Origin: Lunularia cruciata
Lineage: Eukaryota; Streptophyta; Marchantiopsida; Lunulariales; Lunulariaceae
Reading direction: 5' to 3'
DNA: 64,000 nt
NCBI GenBank assembly: GCA_948567375.1
Contig: OX419759.1
Span: forward strand, 30,605,493 to 30,669,492
The notes beneath the pieces were generated by a model. The model was not told where the DNA came from. It ran no database searches and saw only the letters and a program-made list of their open reading frames with translations. The position numbers and the translations under genes are program-made. Each line of letters opens with the position of its first letter. Within the stretch, counting starts at the first letter, position 1. Shown here one piece after another: positions 10,455 through 21,854 of the stretch.

Positions 10455-11050
10455 TGTAACAATATGAAGTTTATTGATGAGTTAATTCGTGACTAACAAA
10501 TCAACAAATAAGCCAAATTAGCCCAGAAGTATAAAAATATTCTAAAGGAAACTATTTGGTATGTTTCAAGTATTAGATAATGTGTATGCAAAATGGTGAC
10601 TTCTAGGAGGAAACTTTTGAAGAAGTTTCTTGGCTAACTTAACTTGCACACCAAATAGGTGACATCTAGAAAGAAGCTTTCTTGGAAAAGGTTCCCAAGA
10701 AGTTTCTCAACTAGCTTAGCGTGCAAGCTAAGTAGGCGACTTCTAGAAGGAAACTTCTTGTGTTTAGGGTTTAGATAAGCTTCTTGAGAAATTTCCTGGT
10801 TGGCTTATATTCTAAAAAAGTTGCTTTTAGGAAGCTTCTTGAGAAGTTTCCTAGTTAGCTTGGCCTATATTCTAAGAAAGTGGCTTTTAGGAAGTTTCTT
10901 GAGAAGCTTCTCAAGAGCCTTGTATATTTCCTTATAAATATCAAAGCCCAAACTCATGCTAGACATTCAAAGTTTCACTCATTTAAGAATTTCAATGTGA
11001 TCTTTCACTCCAATCTTCCATTCTCCTATTTCTCTCCTCAATCTTTTATA
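10455..11050 (+). repeat. B-family LTR (5' LTR, ~596 bp)
   Basis: It starts TGTAACAATATGAAG, matching the other B LTRs. A dense block of TTCTAGAA and GAAGCTTC dyads fills 10,600-10,920, followed by CCTTATAAATATC (TATA-like) near 10,930 and a 3' part shared with the 51.4-kb copy. It ends CTTTTATA (CA decayed to TA), and a primer-binding site follows within one base. That makes it the 5' LTR of a plus-strand B element rather than a solo LTR. Confidence 0.8.
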
Positions 11051-11051
11051 T

Positions 11052-11062
11052 TGGTATCAGAG
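11052..11062 (+). other. tRNA primer-binding site of a B element
   Basis: TGGTATCAGAG is the plant initiator-methionine tRNA complement used by many gypsy and copia elements. It starts one base after the LTR end. Confidence 0.85.
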
Positions 11063-11339
11063 TAAGAATGAGATGGATGGAATTTATAGATCACTAAATC
11101 TATTTTTGTCAAACCACTAAATCTATTTTTGACAAACCATTGGGATTTTTGTGTACATGTACTATTCAAGCATCATTTCACATACTTCATCATCTCATGT
11201 TTTGGACAAAAAAAATTTAATACGACAACCTTGTCCGATGAACAATTGGTACTTCCGATTGTACATATGTAGAATGATGGGCGTGTTGCATCTAAATTTT
11301 AATTTAGAGAAATTGTAGATAGTTTGGTAGAGTAGAAGC

Positions 11340-11680
11340 CACGGCGCAAATACCCAAAGTTATTATTGCTATACAACAATAAATTGAGCACCTTACTCAA
11401 TTTATGGAAGAACAAGATCATCAATAACAAGAGCATGTAGAGAGAGTACCATTTTAAAAAAGAGAAGAGAAAATTTGATTTTCAAAGCCCAAGGTATTTG
11501 AAGGCAAAACGTATTGGGCATAGAGGAGAATTTTTGTTTGATTTTGAATGTTATTTTGAAATTAAAAATCTTAAAAAGGAATATAGATTGATGTTCTTGG
11601 CTTCAAAACAATGGGATGGAATGGCAAAACTATGGTGGCAATTCTGGATGGAGCAAGCTGAATGGCAGTTTGTTATGGCA
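11340..11680 (+). pseudogene. B-family gag fragment, truncated
   Basis: Frames around 11,470-11,660 read KPKVFEGK, DFECYFEIKNLKKEYRLMFL and ASKQWDGMAKLWWQ, which resembles the gypsy gag region (F-G-K followed by a W/L-rich helical part). Stops interrupt it. It ends abruptly at about 11,680, where a 17-bp tandem duplication (AATCTCAACACGCTTGG at 11,680 and 11,697) marks the junction with the NLR relic. This suggests a deletion or recombination breakpoint. Confidence 0.55.
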
Positions 11681-12114
11681 ATCTCAACACGCTTGGAATC
11701 TCAACACGCTTGGCATGGGAAAACAGAGACCGTCGTGGTTAGAGTTCATCCTGGAAGGAGGTTCTTCAGGGTTCCCAGGTAATAAACCTTGATAACTCCG
11801 TAAGTACCCTCTTGTCCGCATCAGAAGTCTCGGATGGCTCATAACCCCATTTTCGTGCCAAAAACTCAAATGGTGTGAAAGCTGTGAAATGTGTGCAAGC
11901 TGTTAAATGGTTTGTGTCAACCGAGATCTCCATCTGTAGTTGGAACGAAGTGTATCAACTTAGATCTTGATAAAATTTCTCCGATTTCCTCTTAACTCGG
12001 CTGAGCTCCACGCGTGCAAATATTATTGAATGATCAAATGCAGGTCAGTATTTCTATTGAAAGCGACATGTTAAAAGTCAACAGGCCCTGACATTTGTCG
12101 ACGTGTATGTTCAG

Positions 12115-13717
12115 GATGGTTTTTATGGTATGGTTGTGCCGGGAAAATCCGCAAGATATCGTACTTACAGTGGTGGATGAGAATCACTTCACATTGTGCC
12201 AACCTGAAACCCGGACATCCAACAGTTACTTACGTTTGGTTGCTTTTGTGGAGCAGGTACGGTTAAAGTTCGTTGCTGCACATGTTCTAACCTATATCTT
12301 GTCTGTCAGATTATGTTTCTCTTCAAGTTGGCTTGATATACTAGAATATCTCTAAGTTGTCCTCTCATATATTACTTTCATCACGTATCACAACTAGATA
12401 CTCAACCTACGTTTATCGTGCAATGTTTCAGGTTACTAGAGTAGTGGAAGAACCTCGAAACGGGCCTCGTTCTAAAACAAGCCTCAGCACGTATGTCCCA
12501 CTTCCAGACATAGAGGCAAGCATTCGGAAAGCGTTGGAAGAAGAAGATGTAGTTTTGTTGTATGGCAATCCTGGAAGTGGAAAATCCACTATATCCAGAT
12601 ACATAAGAGATCACTACTCACGTAGTCCTCATGGACTGGAGGGCATGAACAAAGTTGCAACTGGATCCAGCAGGGATTATACGGTTTCTGAGCCCAGAAA
12701 GTCCATCATGTGGGCGGAGGTGGCATCCAAGCTGTTGGAACTTTTCCAAACCCTCAGTTCAAAACCAAGTTCCAGGCAAAACTACAGGTCAGATCAAAGT
12801 GTTCTGATCAAACAAGAAATACGATCTATACTCGCAATGCAAGAGACTTTGATAATCTTGGATGACGTCTGGGAACAGCGTTTCATCAAAGAGTTCGTTG
12901 ATGTCCTTGCGTTTGATTTACCCGGTCAAGTGAAATTTCTAATCACCTCAAGAAGGGCCACCATATGGAAGTCTTCAATTTCCATAGAAATTCCGCCAGT
13001 CAGTTTGAAGAATGCAGAACATATCCTGGCAGCGCATGCAGGACTTGCAGACCAAGAACTACCGTCCAACTTGAAGGTTTGACTTACCATCTTTATGCAA
13101 CTCTCGTGATCAATCGCAAAGGATGAATGACGAAATGGTTCCAATTTCTCATTCTAAATCCTGTATACTGTTGGATCCTGAAGCCATGTCATACAAAGTC
13201 CCTATTATACATCGTCTATTCTTTTCAGCTAGGCTAGTTCAAAGCTGAACTTTATTGACTGCTCCACATTTTTTTATGATCTCGATGAAGTTATCTGTAA
13301 CTTAACAGAACTGCGTGCCCGACCATGTTATAAGGAACAATATCTTGCATTGAGTGAAGGAATATCCAGGTTGTCATATTGCATAACACAAGAGGAAAAT
13401 CTAATTTCGTCCTACAAAAACTGCAGGGTATTGCTGGCCGTTCGATAAAACAAACAGAGTGCAATCCCTTGGCTCTGGCAATGGCGGGGTCGAGAATAAC
13501 CAAGAGCAAGAACACTATCGACAAGGAGTGGGACGAGGTGGCAAAAGGCTACTCGACCACCATAAGAGGGGAAGTGAAAGACACAGGCACAAGTTCCCGT
13601 TTCACACCGGTTTTTGGTTCTCCGTACGAAAAAAATCATTGGGGAATCATTGCTGATGACATACCAAGACCTATCAAAGAATTCTCGACGTTTGCTTATC
13701 TTGATCGCAAACTGTGA
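12115..13717 (+). pseudogene. Hydrolase-NB-ARC (HNL-type) resistance gene relic
   Basis: Three exons can be read, with introns 12,257-12,431 and 13,077-13,426, both GT-AG and phase 0. Exon 1 (12,115-12,256) gives VVDENHFTLCQPETRTSNSY, like the C-terminal His region of SERAC1-type alpha/beta hydrolases. Its start reads DGFYGMVVPGKSARY one frame away, so a 1-nt shift is likely. Exon 2 is NB-ARC: P-loop GNPGSGKST (12,564-12,590), kinase-2 LIILDDVWE (about 12,850), and KFLITSRR. Exon 3 carries the GLPL-like CNPLALAMAG and stops at 13,717 inside the ARC part. The 5' hydrolase and 3' LRR are missing. Fusion of a hydrolase to NB-ARC is characteristic of liverwort NLRs. Confidence 0.75.
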
Positions 13718-13729
13718 AGGGAAAACCAT

Positions 13730-13970
13730 CCCCGTTCAAGTTGTGCGCAGGTTGTAAAATACAGTACAGGAAGGAGAATATCCAACGACATTCCGCGATC
13801 ACCTCAAGCAACTGAGAGACGATGGAACGATGCTGCAAGTGAACGTCAATTCGATTGGAATGGAACATCCTCTGTACAAAATGGAACATCCTCTGTACAA
13901 AACACAACAGGTGAAGACCGCAGCGCCAGCGGAGAAGTCCTTGCACTTTGCAACCTTTTTTTTTAAGGAA
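13730..13970 (+). pseudogene. Possible downstream remnant of the NLR relic
   Basis: The frame at 13,770-13,970 reads EYPTTFRDHLKQLRDDGTML and then twice MEHPLYK, because of a perfect 21-bp tandem duplication at 13,860-13,901. The sequence is coding-like and follows the NB-ARC remnant on the same strand, so it may be its C-terminal end. No LRR is recognisable, and the frame then enters AT-rich DNA. Confidence 0.35.
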
Positions 13971-14577
13971 GCAGTAGGCAGAGAGAGTTATAAATTAATT
14001 TGGTACTATATGAAAATAACAATTATTTTATCCAAGTCTAAAGAGAATTATTTTTTTAATATAATATTTAAAACTATATATATTATCTATAAATATAAAT
14101 TAATTTATTAATATAAAATAAAATTTTATATATAATGAATTAAATAATCACAGACAAAAAAATATTTTCATTAATAAAATTAAAAAAAAATTATCTTAAA
14201 ACTTTTAACGTTAATTCTAAAAATCTAAACTGATTTATTAGACTTCCTGAATTACATTTACACACCTTATGAGTTACATTTCTTTTTTAATTAATCTGGA
14301 TTTAGAATTTGCGGTCGGTTCTTTCATATGGGTGGACTGCCTTGGGCCCCGAAAGAAGAGACAAGAGTCCCATCTTCTCTTAGTAAAACCGAAGGTTGCA
14401 GCAGGCTGGAATGCCACAGTATTTAAGGTCGCCTGTTGCCTCAATTTGATTTCACCGACCTCTCTTGCTTCTACCATCTGAAAGGAGTTTAGGGTATCCG
14501 TTCGCCTCTCTGAAATTACAGCTTAAGATCTTTAGATTGTGAAGTGCGAGTCGCATAGACAGAAGAGCATACTACTC
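13971..14577. other. Gene-free AT-rich tract
   Basis: 14,020-14,260 is strongly AT-rich with poly(A)/poly(T) runs. The part up to 14,577 has overlapping open frames on both strands but no domain or splice structure that I can support. Confidence 0.6.
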
Positions 14578-14588
14578 TTGGAATCGAA

Positions 14589-14689
14589 AAGAAAAGGGCG
14601 ACCGCGTAGAGAACACGAAGGATGGGAAGACCCCACCAAGACCAACAAGGGAGAGACGAGAAAAAGGTAAAATGGGGCTAGGCCCCAAT
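14589..14689 (+). mobile_element. S element with 11-bp target duplication
   Basis: This copy reads GGGCGACCGCGTAGAGAACA, GAAGGATGGGAAGACCCC and GGTAAAATGGGGCTAGGCCC. It is bounded by TTGGAATCGAA (14,578-14,588) and TTGGAATCCAA (14,690-14,700), one mismatch in 11. The ~101-bp body agrees in both ends with the copy at 976, fixing the element limits. GATGGG..CCCATC-type and GGGGC-TAG-GCCCC pairings suggest two small hairpins. Confidence 0.85.
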
Positions 14690-14700
14690 TTGGAATCCAA

Positions 14701-17700
14701 GTTTCGGCTTTCTGCGTTAGACAGGAGAAAGCTCTATCTGCTCCCTGCCTGCGATTCGTCGGTGGAAGTAGAGCTAGCAAAGGGCGATGGGGCGCTACCA
14801 CAGACTCCTAAGGCAATTAGTCTCCAAGTTAAACAAGAAAAACTCATTCAAGACCATACACGCCGTTGCAAAAATGTCTATATCTATTATTATTAAAAAT
14901 GTCTATATAAAAAACTGTCTGTTTGTTGATCCCTGAATATTCTTGAATATACACACTCCCCAATTGATTTGTTTATATTGCGCAGCCTCATAACTGGAGG
15001 CAATCGAGACAGGGATGTTCTTCAGTGATCTTCCAGACACTAGCTTGCTGTAAACTTCTCTAGAAGGTCTGAGTGGAGACCAGAGGCCGATTACACCTTA
15101 CACCTTGACTGGGTACTCTAGGTTAAAAGCGCCAGATAAACTTCGCACAATTTTCTCTATAAGAGGCATGTTTATCAATTGTGGCCCTCTATCCAAAACA
15201 TAGCGAGCTTAAACACTTCCTGCATCTGCTCCTCCTTGAATCCACATTCTAAATCTGTATCGACAATTTTGAGAATAGTCCCAGGTTTTCGTTCACCTAG
15301 AACAATTTTGGTTTGTTGCGCATACGATGCACAATTTCTCCAGAGACTCGAGTCAGATTTCGATGGACTTTGTACAAAGAAATTTGGTAGAGAATACAGG
15401 TCTAATTCGTAACGATTGTGCATTTTGAGATGGAACTTGCTAGAGAAACAAATTCTTCGATCTGGCAGTTGCTAAGGAGGAAGTCCCGGGATAAGTTGTA
15501 GAAGAACAACACTAAAACTGTCCACGTCGCTTTTGTTCTGTCAAACCTTTGGCTAAGAAAATACCTGGAATTATGAGCAGTGATAGGAGGGTGCTCAGAA
15601 TCCAAAATAGTTCTATGGGATTCTGCTTTACCGTACCAGAGGTTGTTAAATATGGGAATTTTGTCGTTGTAAGACCAAACGACGTCTGCCCATGCCCGTA
15701 AATGAGTACATTCGCTTACGGGATCGGACCTGCGACTTTCTTTCCACCTTATTTCTTGCCCTCCTGTGCTCTCATGGTGGGATCTGGCAACGGTTCATCA
15801 ATCGCGACTCGACCTTGAGTGTGGGAGCCGGAATCACATCCTGACGTTAACTGCTCTAATCGTCAATCTGTGAGCATGCTTTTATCTCCACAACATCTAA
15901 TCTGTGAGTATCCTTCCGTATTCTTTCAATTGCAAATTTGAAATAGATGGATACAGCTTGCATTTGCAAGCCGTATCTATCTAGATCTTCAAATATTCAC
16001 GGACCAAGATGCATCTCTTCTTTTCCTTCAAAATTCCAGCTGGGATGCAAATCTCAACATCTTCACTTAACATTTCCTTGTGTTGCTAGATTTGCTATGA
16101 ATTGCGAGTGAGCAGAGCACGGACATCCAGAAGGGAGTGACAAGTCTGGTGTTGAGATTTAAGACAAGAATCAAGAGAGGAATAACTGCACCTCGGGAGA
16201 TACATACCTTAAGCTAACATTGGCTTCTCGATTCCAGTCGAAGGAGAACATCTCAAAAAGAGGTAGTCTCATGATCTTGTGCTGGTAATACTAACGGCGA
16301 TCGCAGAGCTGATCTTGAACTCCAGCGTGTTTGCTTGACTGGATGTGGAGATCTAGAAGTTGGGAAGTTAGTCGCAATCTTTTGCGGCTGTGACAGCTCT
16401 GAGGTGGGAGGAGCATCAAATCTAAATGAGGATTCTCAGCGCAACGGCTTTCTATTACCTTACCAAAAATTTAATAGATCATTATAAACTTCTGTATTAC
16501 CGGCTCTTCTAGTTGTAGAACAGAAAATAGGCCGTTGAGATGCCAAAGTACAAGAAGTCACTTCTCTGCGTTTTTTGTCCCAGAAGCCTTATTGCTATCT
16601 CCGGTGAGAAGATCAAACTTAGCTCTCAATCATTCTACCAAGCTTCGAACTAACCATTCGAAGATCAGTTTCGAAGGTTAAGTATTTCTGATGGGAACAA
16701 CTGCTGTGATTTCTTTCAGTCACTGTTACCACACGCAAGGAATCTAATGTCCTGTTCATTCAATCTTTGAAAAGTATGGAATCAAGATATATATATATAT
16801 TGTGGAAATCCGTATCTAAAAGATGTGTATATGATCAGCGAACTTGTGTGTATTCTCTGCCAAAACATGGAAATGTTTTGGAGTTCGCAATATTCCCATT
16901 TTACGTGCCGACTGCTAGATGTCAAGCGAATTAAATCTTACATCGACTACATCATAACTCCGTATGTTGGTCGGTGTAGCCAGTTTTCCTCCACGGTGCC
17001 AGTTTTCCTCCACGGTTGTCATAGTACATCTCAAGCTTTAGAAATGATCATGTTTAGATACAAGTCGAAACCTGTCGCCGAAGGAACACGAGCATATCAC
17101 AAGCTTATAAATTTTATCTCATTTTTATTCAGGATAATGCCACAAACTCATGGTACTTTGATACCCAGCTTACACTTGAAATTTGCAGCCCCAAGTAGAA
17201 TCTTAAGTACAGTCAGGACAACCTTTTCAGTAGATTATATGTCCTTCAAGTTCACCGTAATCGCACGTTCTTTTCGATTGATCTAGGTTTCCAGCCACCG
17301 GTAGTACGACTTTGTAGTCTCCATACTTGTAGTCCTCCACGTTATAGATCGCAGGTTTAGATGTTCGAAGTCTCATATTTCTATGTATTAGTGGACTCAT
17401 TTGATATCCGTATGGCTTTAGGCTCTACAGGAATTGCGTTGTCTACTGTCATATCTCTGGACAGCGACAATTTCATCCAAGGAGAGATTGATGTAGCAGG
17501 TCGTGTAAAGACTCGAGATAAAGTTTGGGAGAATCTTCTCGTAGAATTCGGGCCTAGCTCTTTCAACCCCTAAAGTTCAGCAGCTCGTCTGTCCGGTGCT
17601 ACATAGGAGTGCCAAGTGCATTGTTCACCAGCTTCGGTTGCAGCCATGGCGCTCGTGGCGGTGGATAGTCTTCTTGTTTCACTATCATGAGAGATGGTGA

Positions 17701-18365
17701 TTTGGCTGTTGAGAATTGCGGGCTGATCAATCGCATTTGTGTTGTGAATGCTGAAGAGATTGGCGGACTATCAGCGTCAGCCAAGGCGCAGGCCCAAGTT
17801 CTTCGGGTTCTTTCTGTGGGATTCGACGAGGAGAGTTTTTGTTCGTTGGGCATTACCGATCGCGAGGATGGTTTGTAGTGATTGTCGTCTGATAGTGGAC
17901 AGGATGCCCGCTTGAAGGACTTTTCGGGCTAAAAAGGAGTTGGGAAAGGAGGCTATGGTTTCTTTGGTTTGCTATGGGTACTAACTTTTTCCAGGGTTAA
18001 GAACTTTTGAAGCTTACGGGGACAGCTCTGGAAGAAATATGGAGCTGAGTAAGCAAAATTTTCTGGTGACAATTGGATGAATGCTTACGGTTCCTCGGCT
18101 ACAGACATGAAGCGTTGAAGCTGGTGACGATTGAACAAGTCGACAACTATTATGCCAGTATCCAGGTCGTACGACGTATTATCTCGCAATGAAGTTCTTG
18201 CACCTCGTGAACAATTAGATTCAACAAATGTTCCTGGATTTGCTCCAGACAATCGCCTGAAGGGTACATTCCTTGGCTCTCGAACGACTTTCTGCTGTCT
18301 TCCTCATCCCAGGAGAGAACAGATGGCCGAACAATCAGGGGTTTCCCTCATGGAGCATCGATGAA
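14701..18365. other. No supportable gene
   Basis: Several open frames of 60-150 codons occur (for example about 16,825-17,286 and 17,687-17,878, plus). Base composition is more gene-like than in the retroelement regions, but I find no conserved motif, signal or coherent exon chain. A 19-bp duplication (CCAGTTTTCCTCCACGGT) lies at 16,979-17,016 and an (AT)n run at about 16,784. An ancient gene relic is possible. Confidence 0.5.
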
Positions 18366-18464
18366 GGATTTTAGAGAACTCATGGCACTACTCCAAGTGC
18401 ATGAGAATTCTTGCTTTGGAGCTCTGCCACTTACTTGGAGCATTGCCATGAGCTCCTCAAATCC
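18366..18464 (-). other. Long imperfect inverted repeat (hairpin, miRNA-precursor-like)
   Basis: The arms at 18,366-18,398 and 18,433-18,464 pair over about 32 positions around a 34-nt loop. The outer ends pair as GGATTT/AAATCC, and the inner arm contains CTCATGGCA..CTCCAAGT against ACTTGGAG..TGCCATGAG. Several mismatches would be G-U pairs in a minus-strand transcript, which favours that orientation. I recognise no known miRNA in the arms, and the flanks look neither coding nor repetitive. Confidence 0.45.
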
Positions 18465-19643
18465 TTAAACTCCCGAGAGTTTTCGGTATTGCAAGGAGAG
18501 TGCTACAAGTTTTCTTTCCGCAGTGCACCTTATATGTTCCACACTATCAGCGTATTCCCCAGTGCGGGAGGGATTAGGTCATCTGGAGACTCAGCATGGA
18601 ACTGAGGAAGCCACACATCTAAAATTCCTGTTTGGCTTTCAGTCGATTAAACCATCACTAATATTGAGTAACTATGCGACAGGAACACTTATCGGATTGT
18701 TAACCTCAGAACTCCCAGATTTTTAAACCGACTCACGCCGAACATGGAAGTAGGTTGCTGGATGTAATACAAAGTACAAGACTAGGAACGTGCCTTAAAT
18801 TATACTTACCATAAACGCGTACCAACTTGCTCTAAAACAGAAAAGGAAAGTTACCCCCCCATCGCTAACTTTTCATTGTACTTTTCACAGACAAGCCAGA
18901 GCGTCTGTCAAAAGTAAGACAAGCCCTGTCGAGTGGCAGAGCAGCTTTAAAGTTGGTTCCACCGAGGACTTTAATTACAGGACCTGGCCTTAGGTTGATA
19001 GATCCATAGTTGACTCCGTACCTTACAACAACTCCATACTATTCGTCGTGAACGAATGCGAGGAGCAATTATCCTGTTTCACACATTCAACCGCCGAAAT
19101 GAGACCACCCAGTTTGATGAAGGATGTAACGTAAGGATGTATCGAATCGTGACCAACCGGTGGCAACTCTTCGAACTAAGTCTCTCCCTTGAAGTAGGCT
19201 AATAAACTGTATAGCATGCACCATCTCGGGAATAAAACTGTGATCGACCGAATTGATATGTGGGAACGAGAACAATGTGGGAATATGAAATGTTCGGGCT
19301 TCACCAGCCTCTGCTATTGGAGCCTTCTCGTGGTCATGACGAATGTCTCCCAAGCAGTTCCTTCAAAACTTGACGATTTCTTCCCTACTTTCTCTCTGGG
19401 CCAAAATTAAGTACCTGGCACCAAAGTTCCTGATCCCAGCGGCATCTGCCCACATTTCTGACCATCATACCACTGCTGGAAATTGTTTCGTGGAACCTTG
19501 GTAACTTCATCCTCATGGTGAAGGCAATTGTCTCCAAATTTGATAATAAAGTCCACCAAAACCAACGTAGTAAAACGAGGAATTAATATAATGCTGGTAG
19601 ACGAGAAAAACTTTCAACTGAACATCTAGAGAGGTAAACAGCA
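18465..19643. other. Unassigned region upstream of the 19.6-kb gene
   Basis: No recognisable gene. Short opposing frames at 19,087-19,410 lack family features. The promoter of the downstream gene must lie in the last few hundred bases, but no clear TATA box was identified. Confidence 0.4.
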
Positions 19644-20600
19644 ATGATCTCTGCTCTGAGACTTGTGTCCATCACCAGCCCATCCTCAGTTTCAGATCTA
19701 CCATCATCCGTGAGGCTTGATGGCGCACTGCAGAGCTCTCGTAGTAGATCATCATCATGCTCCCTGTCATATCCTTGGAAATTTCCAATTTCCAGCAACC
19801 AGAAAAGAGGATCTGGATACTCGCAGTACTATACTGCACATCCGAGTATCCAAAATTTCAAATATATTTCACGTACCAAATCACAGCGCTGCCAGCTTAG
19901 CTTCGGCGTTGCATTCTGTGCATTGACAGGTCAATCTACTGTGAGTTTTAGAGACAAGGAATGGTTTAGAGAAAAAAGAGACTTTGGCATCAGATGCCGG
20001 GAATGTCGAGACCACCACCATCATCCAGATGATGATCCTGGAGAAAGGTTTGATCGTTCGGAAAAATGCAGTTTCAAGCAGAATAAGAAGGAAGGGAAGA
20101 GCTCGTTCATTGAAGTACCAGATGCTTCAAGTCTGGAACAGGTGTTCCTCCTCTCCCTCTCCATTCTGTTCTCTCTTGCTCTGTGGATCTATGGCTCTTG
20201 CAAGTACAGCAGTAAGCCCATCATAGTTCTGTGTGCAGTCAAAGGACAAAAGAATCTGTCCGCTTTAGTAGAGGCCGGAAAAAAACAGGAGACGCAAGAA
20301 GCACCAGTATACACGATAGACAACAGTGGTTATGAGATTCTTCTTTGCTCTCTCCCCGTTGTCTCTTTCCTCTCCATCTCCCTCTACACTCTGAGCCAAT
20401 TGATAATTGAGCCGCGTACTTGTCCCAAACTACCGAAAGAGTGTGGGGAGAATTCATACTTCAGGACGTTTGAAGAATTTATGGAGAAGGCAATTGGCAA
20501 CATGTGGGGATTTTTCCGCAAGGATGTGACTGCCGAATGGTTCTATGATTACTTCATGGGTATAGAAGAACAAAAAAAGCCCAAACCAGAGAATCCCTGA
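19644..20600 (+). CDS. Unknown membrane protein, probably plastid-targeted
   Basis: A single open frame of 318 residues from ATG at 19,644. The first ~60 residues are rich in Ser and Arg with almost no acidic residues, as in chloroplast transit peptides. A hydrophilic stretch with CRECRDHHHHPDDD (about 118-131) follows, then two hydrophobic segments (about 167-184, FLLSLSILFSLALWIYG; and 231-253). The acidic-aromatic tail ends in KKPKPENP. I recognise no family. Because the frame has no interruption over ~950 bp in a region of intron-rich genes, a hidden intron or an extra downstream exon (see 21,855) is possible. Confidence 0.55.
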   Translation: MISALRLVSITSPSSVSDLPSSVRLDGALQSSRSRSSSCSLSYPWKFPISSNQKRGSGYSQYYTAHPSIQNFKYISRTKSQRCQLSFGVAFCALTGQSTVSFRDKEWFREKRDFGIRCRECRDHHHHPDDDPGERFDRSEKCSFKQNKKEGKSSFIEVPDASSLEQVFLLSLSILFSLALWIYGSCKYSSKPIIVLCAVKGQKNLSALVEAGKKQETQEAPVYTIDNSGYEILLCSLPVVSFLSISLYTLSQLIIEPRTCPKLPKECGENSYFRTFEEFMEKAIGNMWGFFRKDVTAEWFYDYFMGIEEQKKPKPENP

Positions 20601-21854
20601 GCACTTTCTTCTTCGTATATTCCTTCAAGGTTTGGGGATATGTACAGACTTGGCAGCAGACACGTGAGTTAAATTTCAGGGTTCTGTTTTACGTGATAAT
20701 CCTCCTCATGCAGCTCTGCTTCAATGCAAGAATCTGCTACCGGTAGAAAAAATGGGACCCGGGGAGTGACTGCTCAGTTAAGAGTCTCACCAGGTCTCAA
20801 ACTCCTCTCAGCGAAAGAAGATGGTTTGCATACACTAATGTGCATCTTCTGCCAACCCAACTCTTTCTGTAAGTATAGGTCTTCCCGATACCCTGATTCA
20901 ATCATCCAGGTAGCCAAGCGTCAAATGCATACAACTTCTTAAGATATCCCCGTCGCAACCGAAAGCTGATCCACTTTGGTATCGAACTACAGGCATTCCG
21001 ATCCAGAAACTTCCTCCCATGAAAAGCTTAGCTTTGAACAATATACCTCATGGTTACGATCCTTCTTACTTAGATTTGCTATTTCAGCTTTTCCTTTCCG
21101 TAGGAAGAATTTGGGCAAAAATACTGCTTGGACCAATGGCACTATGGTCATCATGGTCAGATTGACGTCTAATTTCCAATTTCCACGCAATTGTAGTGAC
21201 GTTAACATCGGAGTTCCTCCGATGAGATCCTCAGATGCACATGTTGCCGTCTGTCAGATAGTGCATTTCAGGTAGTGTATTTGCCCCGGATTAATGATAG
21301 CAGCAACGGTGTGCAATCCAATCGTTCCACAGATTCTGCAAGTAAACTCCTCGCATCTAGAGCTCTCAGTTGAATATCTTTCAGATCTATCTGTTCCTCA
21401 ACGCATTTCCGACCACGCATCACAGGCAGTAACATTCATCGATTGCAATCGGTGCATGGGAAATGTCTCGGTCGGAGACTATTGGTAGCCATAGATAGAT
21501 CACTGCCACAGAAAAGGCTCACTTCTAATAACGATCTTTGTTACGCTTTCCATGATATCTCACTATACTTAGTGTTTGTATAGACTAAAGGTGTCCTGCA
21601 GCATAAGGAGTACCAGAAGAAACACTAGATCGATCTGCTCTGCCCTTCTGCTTCCGCATCAAGGTATATCAAGTGTCAGCAAATCAGCAGAACCTGAGCC
21701 TTGAACCTTGTTTGACAGGTCTGGGGTTTGGCTACATCAAGAGCACTAACTCCTCAGGTCCTCCCAACTGATAGGATTGTTTCTATGGCCTTTTGGACAG
21801 AGTTGTGAATCTGACCAAGAAGGAGGCTACAGTCTCAGAGTTAGCAAGGAGTTG
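20601..21854. other. Intergenic region or long intron between two membrane-protein frames
   Basis: A plausible branch point and acceptor (CACTAACTCCTCAG, ending 21,757) and a second AG at 21,774 lie just before the next frame. No supported exon was found in between; the 100-codon frame at 20,976-21,275 has no recognisable features. Confidence 0.4.

Noticed and set aside
12115-12256. Start of the NLR gene at a TTG or ATG in this exon
   Set aside because: The exon is preceded by an acceptor-like GTATGTTCAG and encodes the end of a domain, so it is an internal exon.
13412-13729. Minus-strand 105-codon frame
   Set aside because: Shadow of the NB-ARC exon 3, which contains the recognisable CNPLALAMAG motif on the plus strand.
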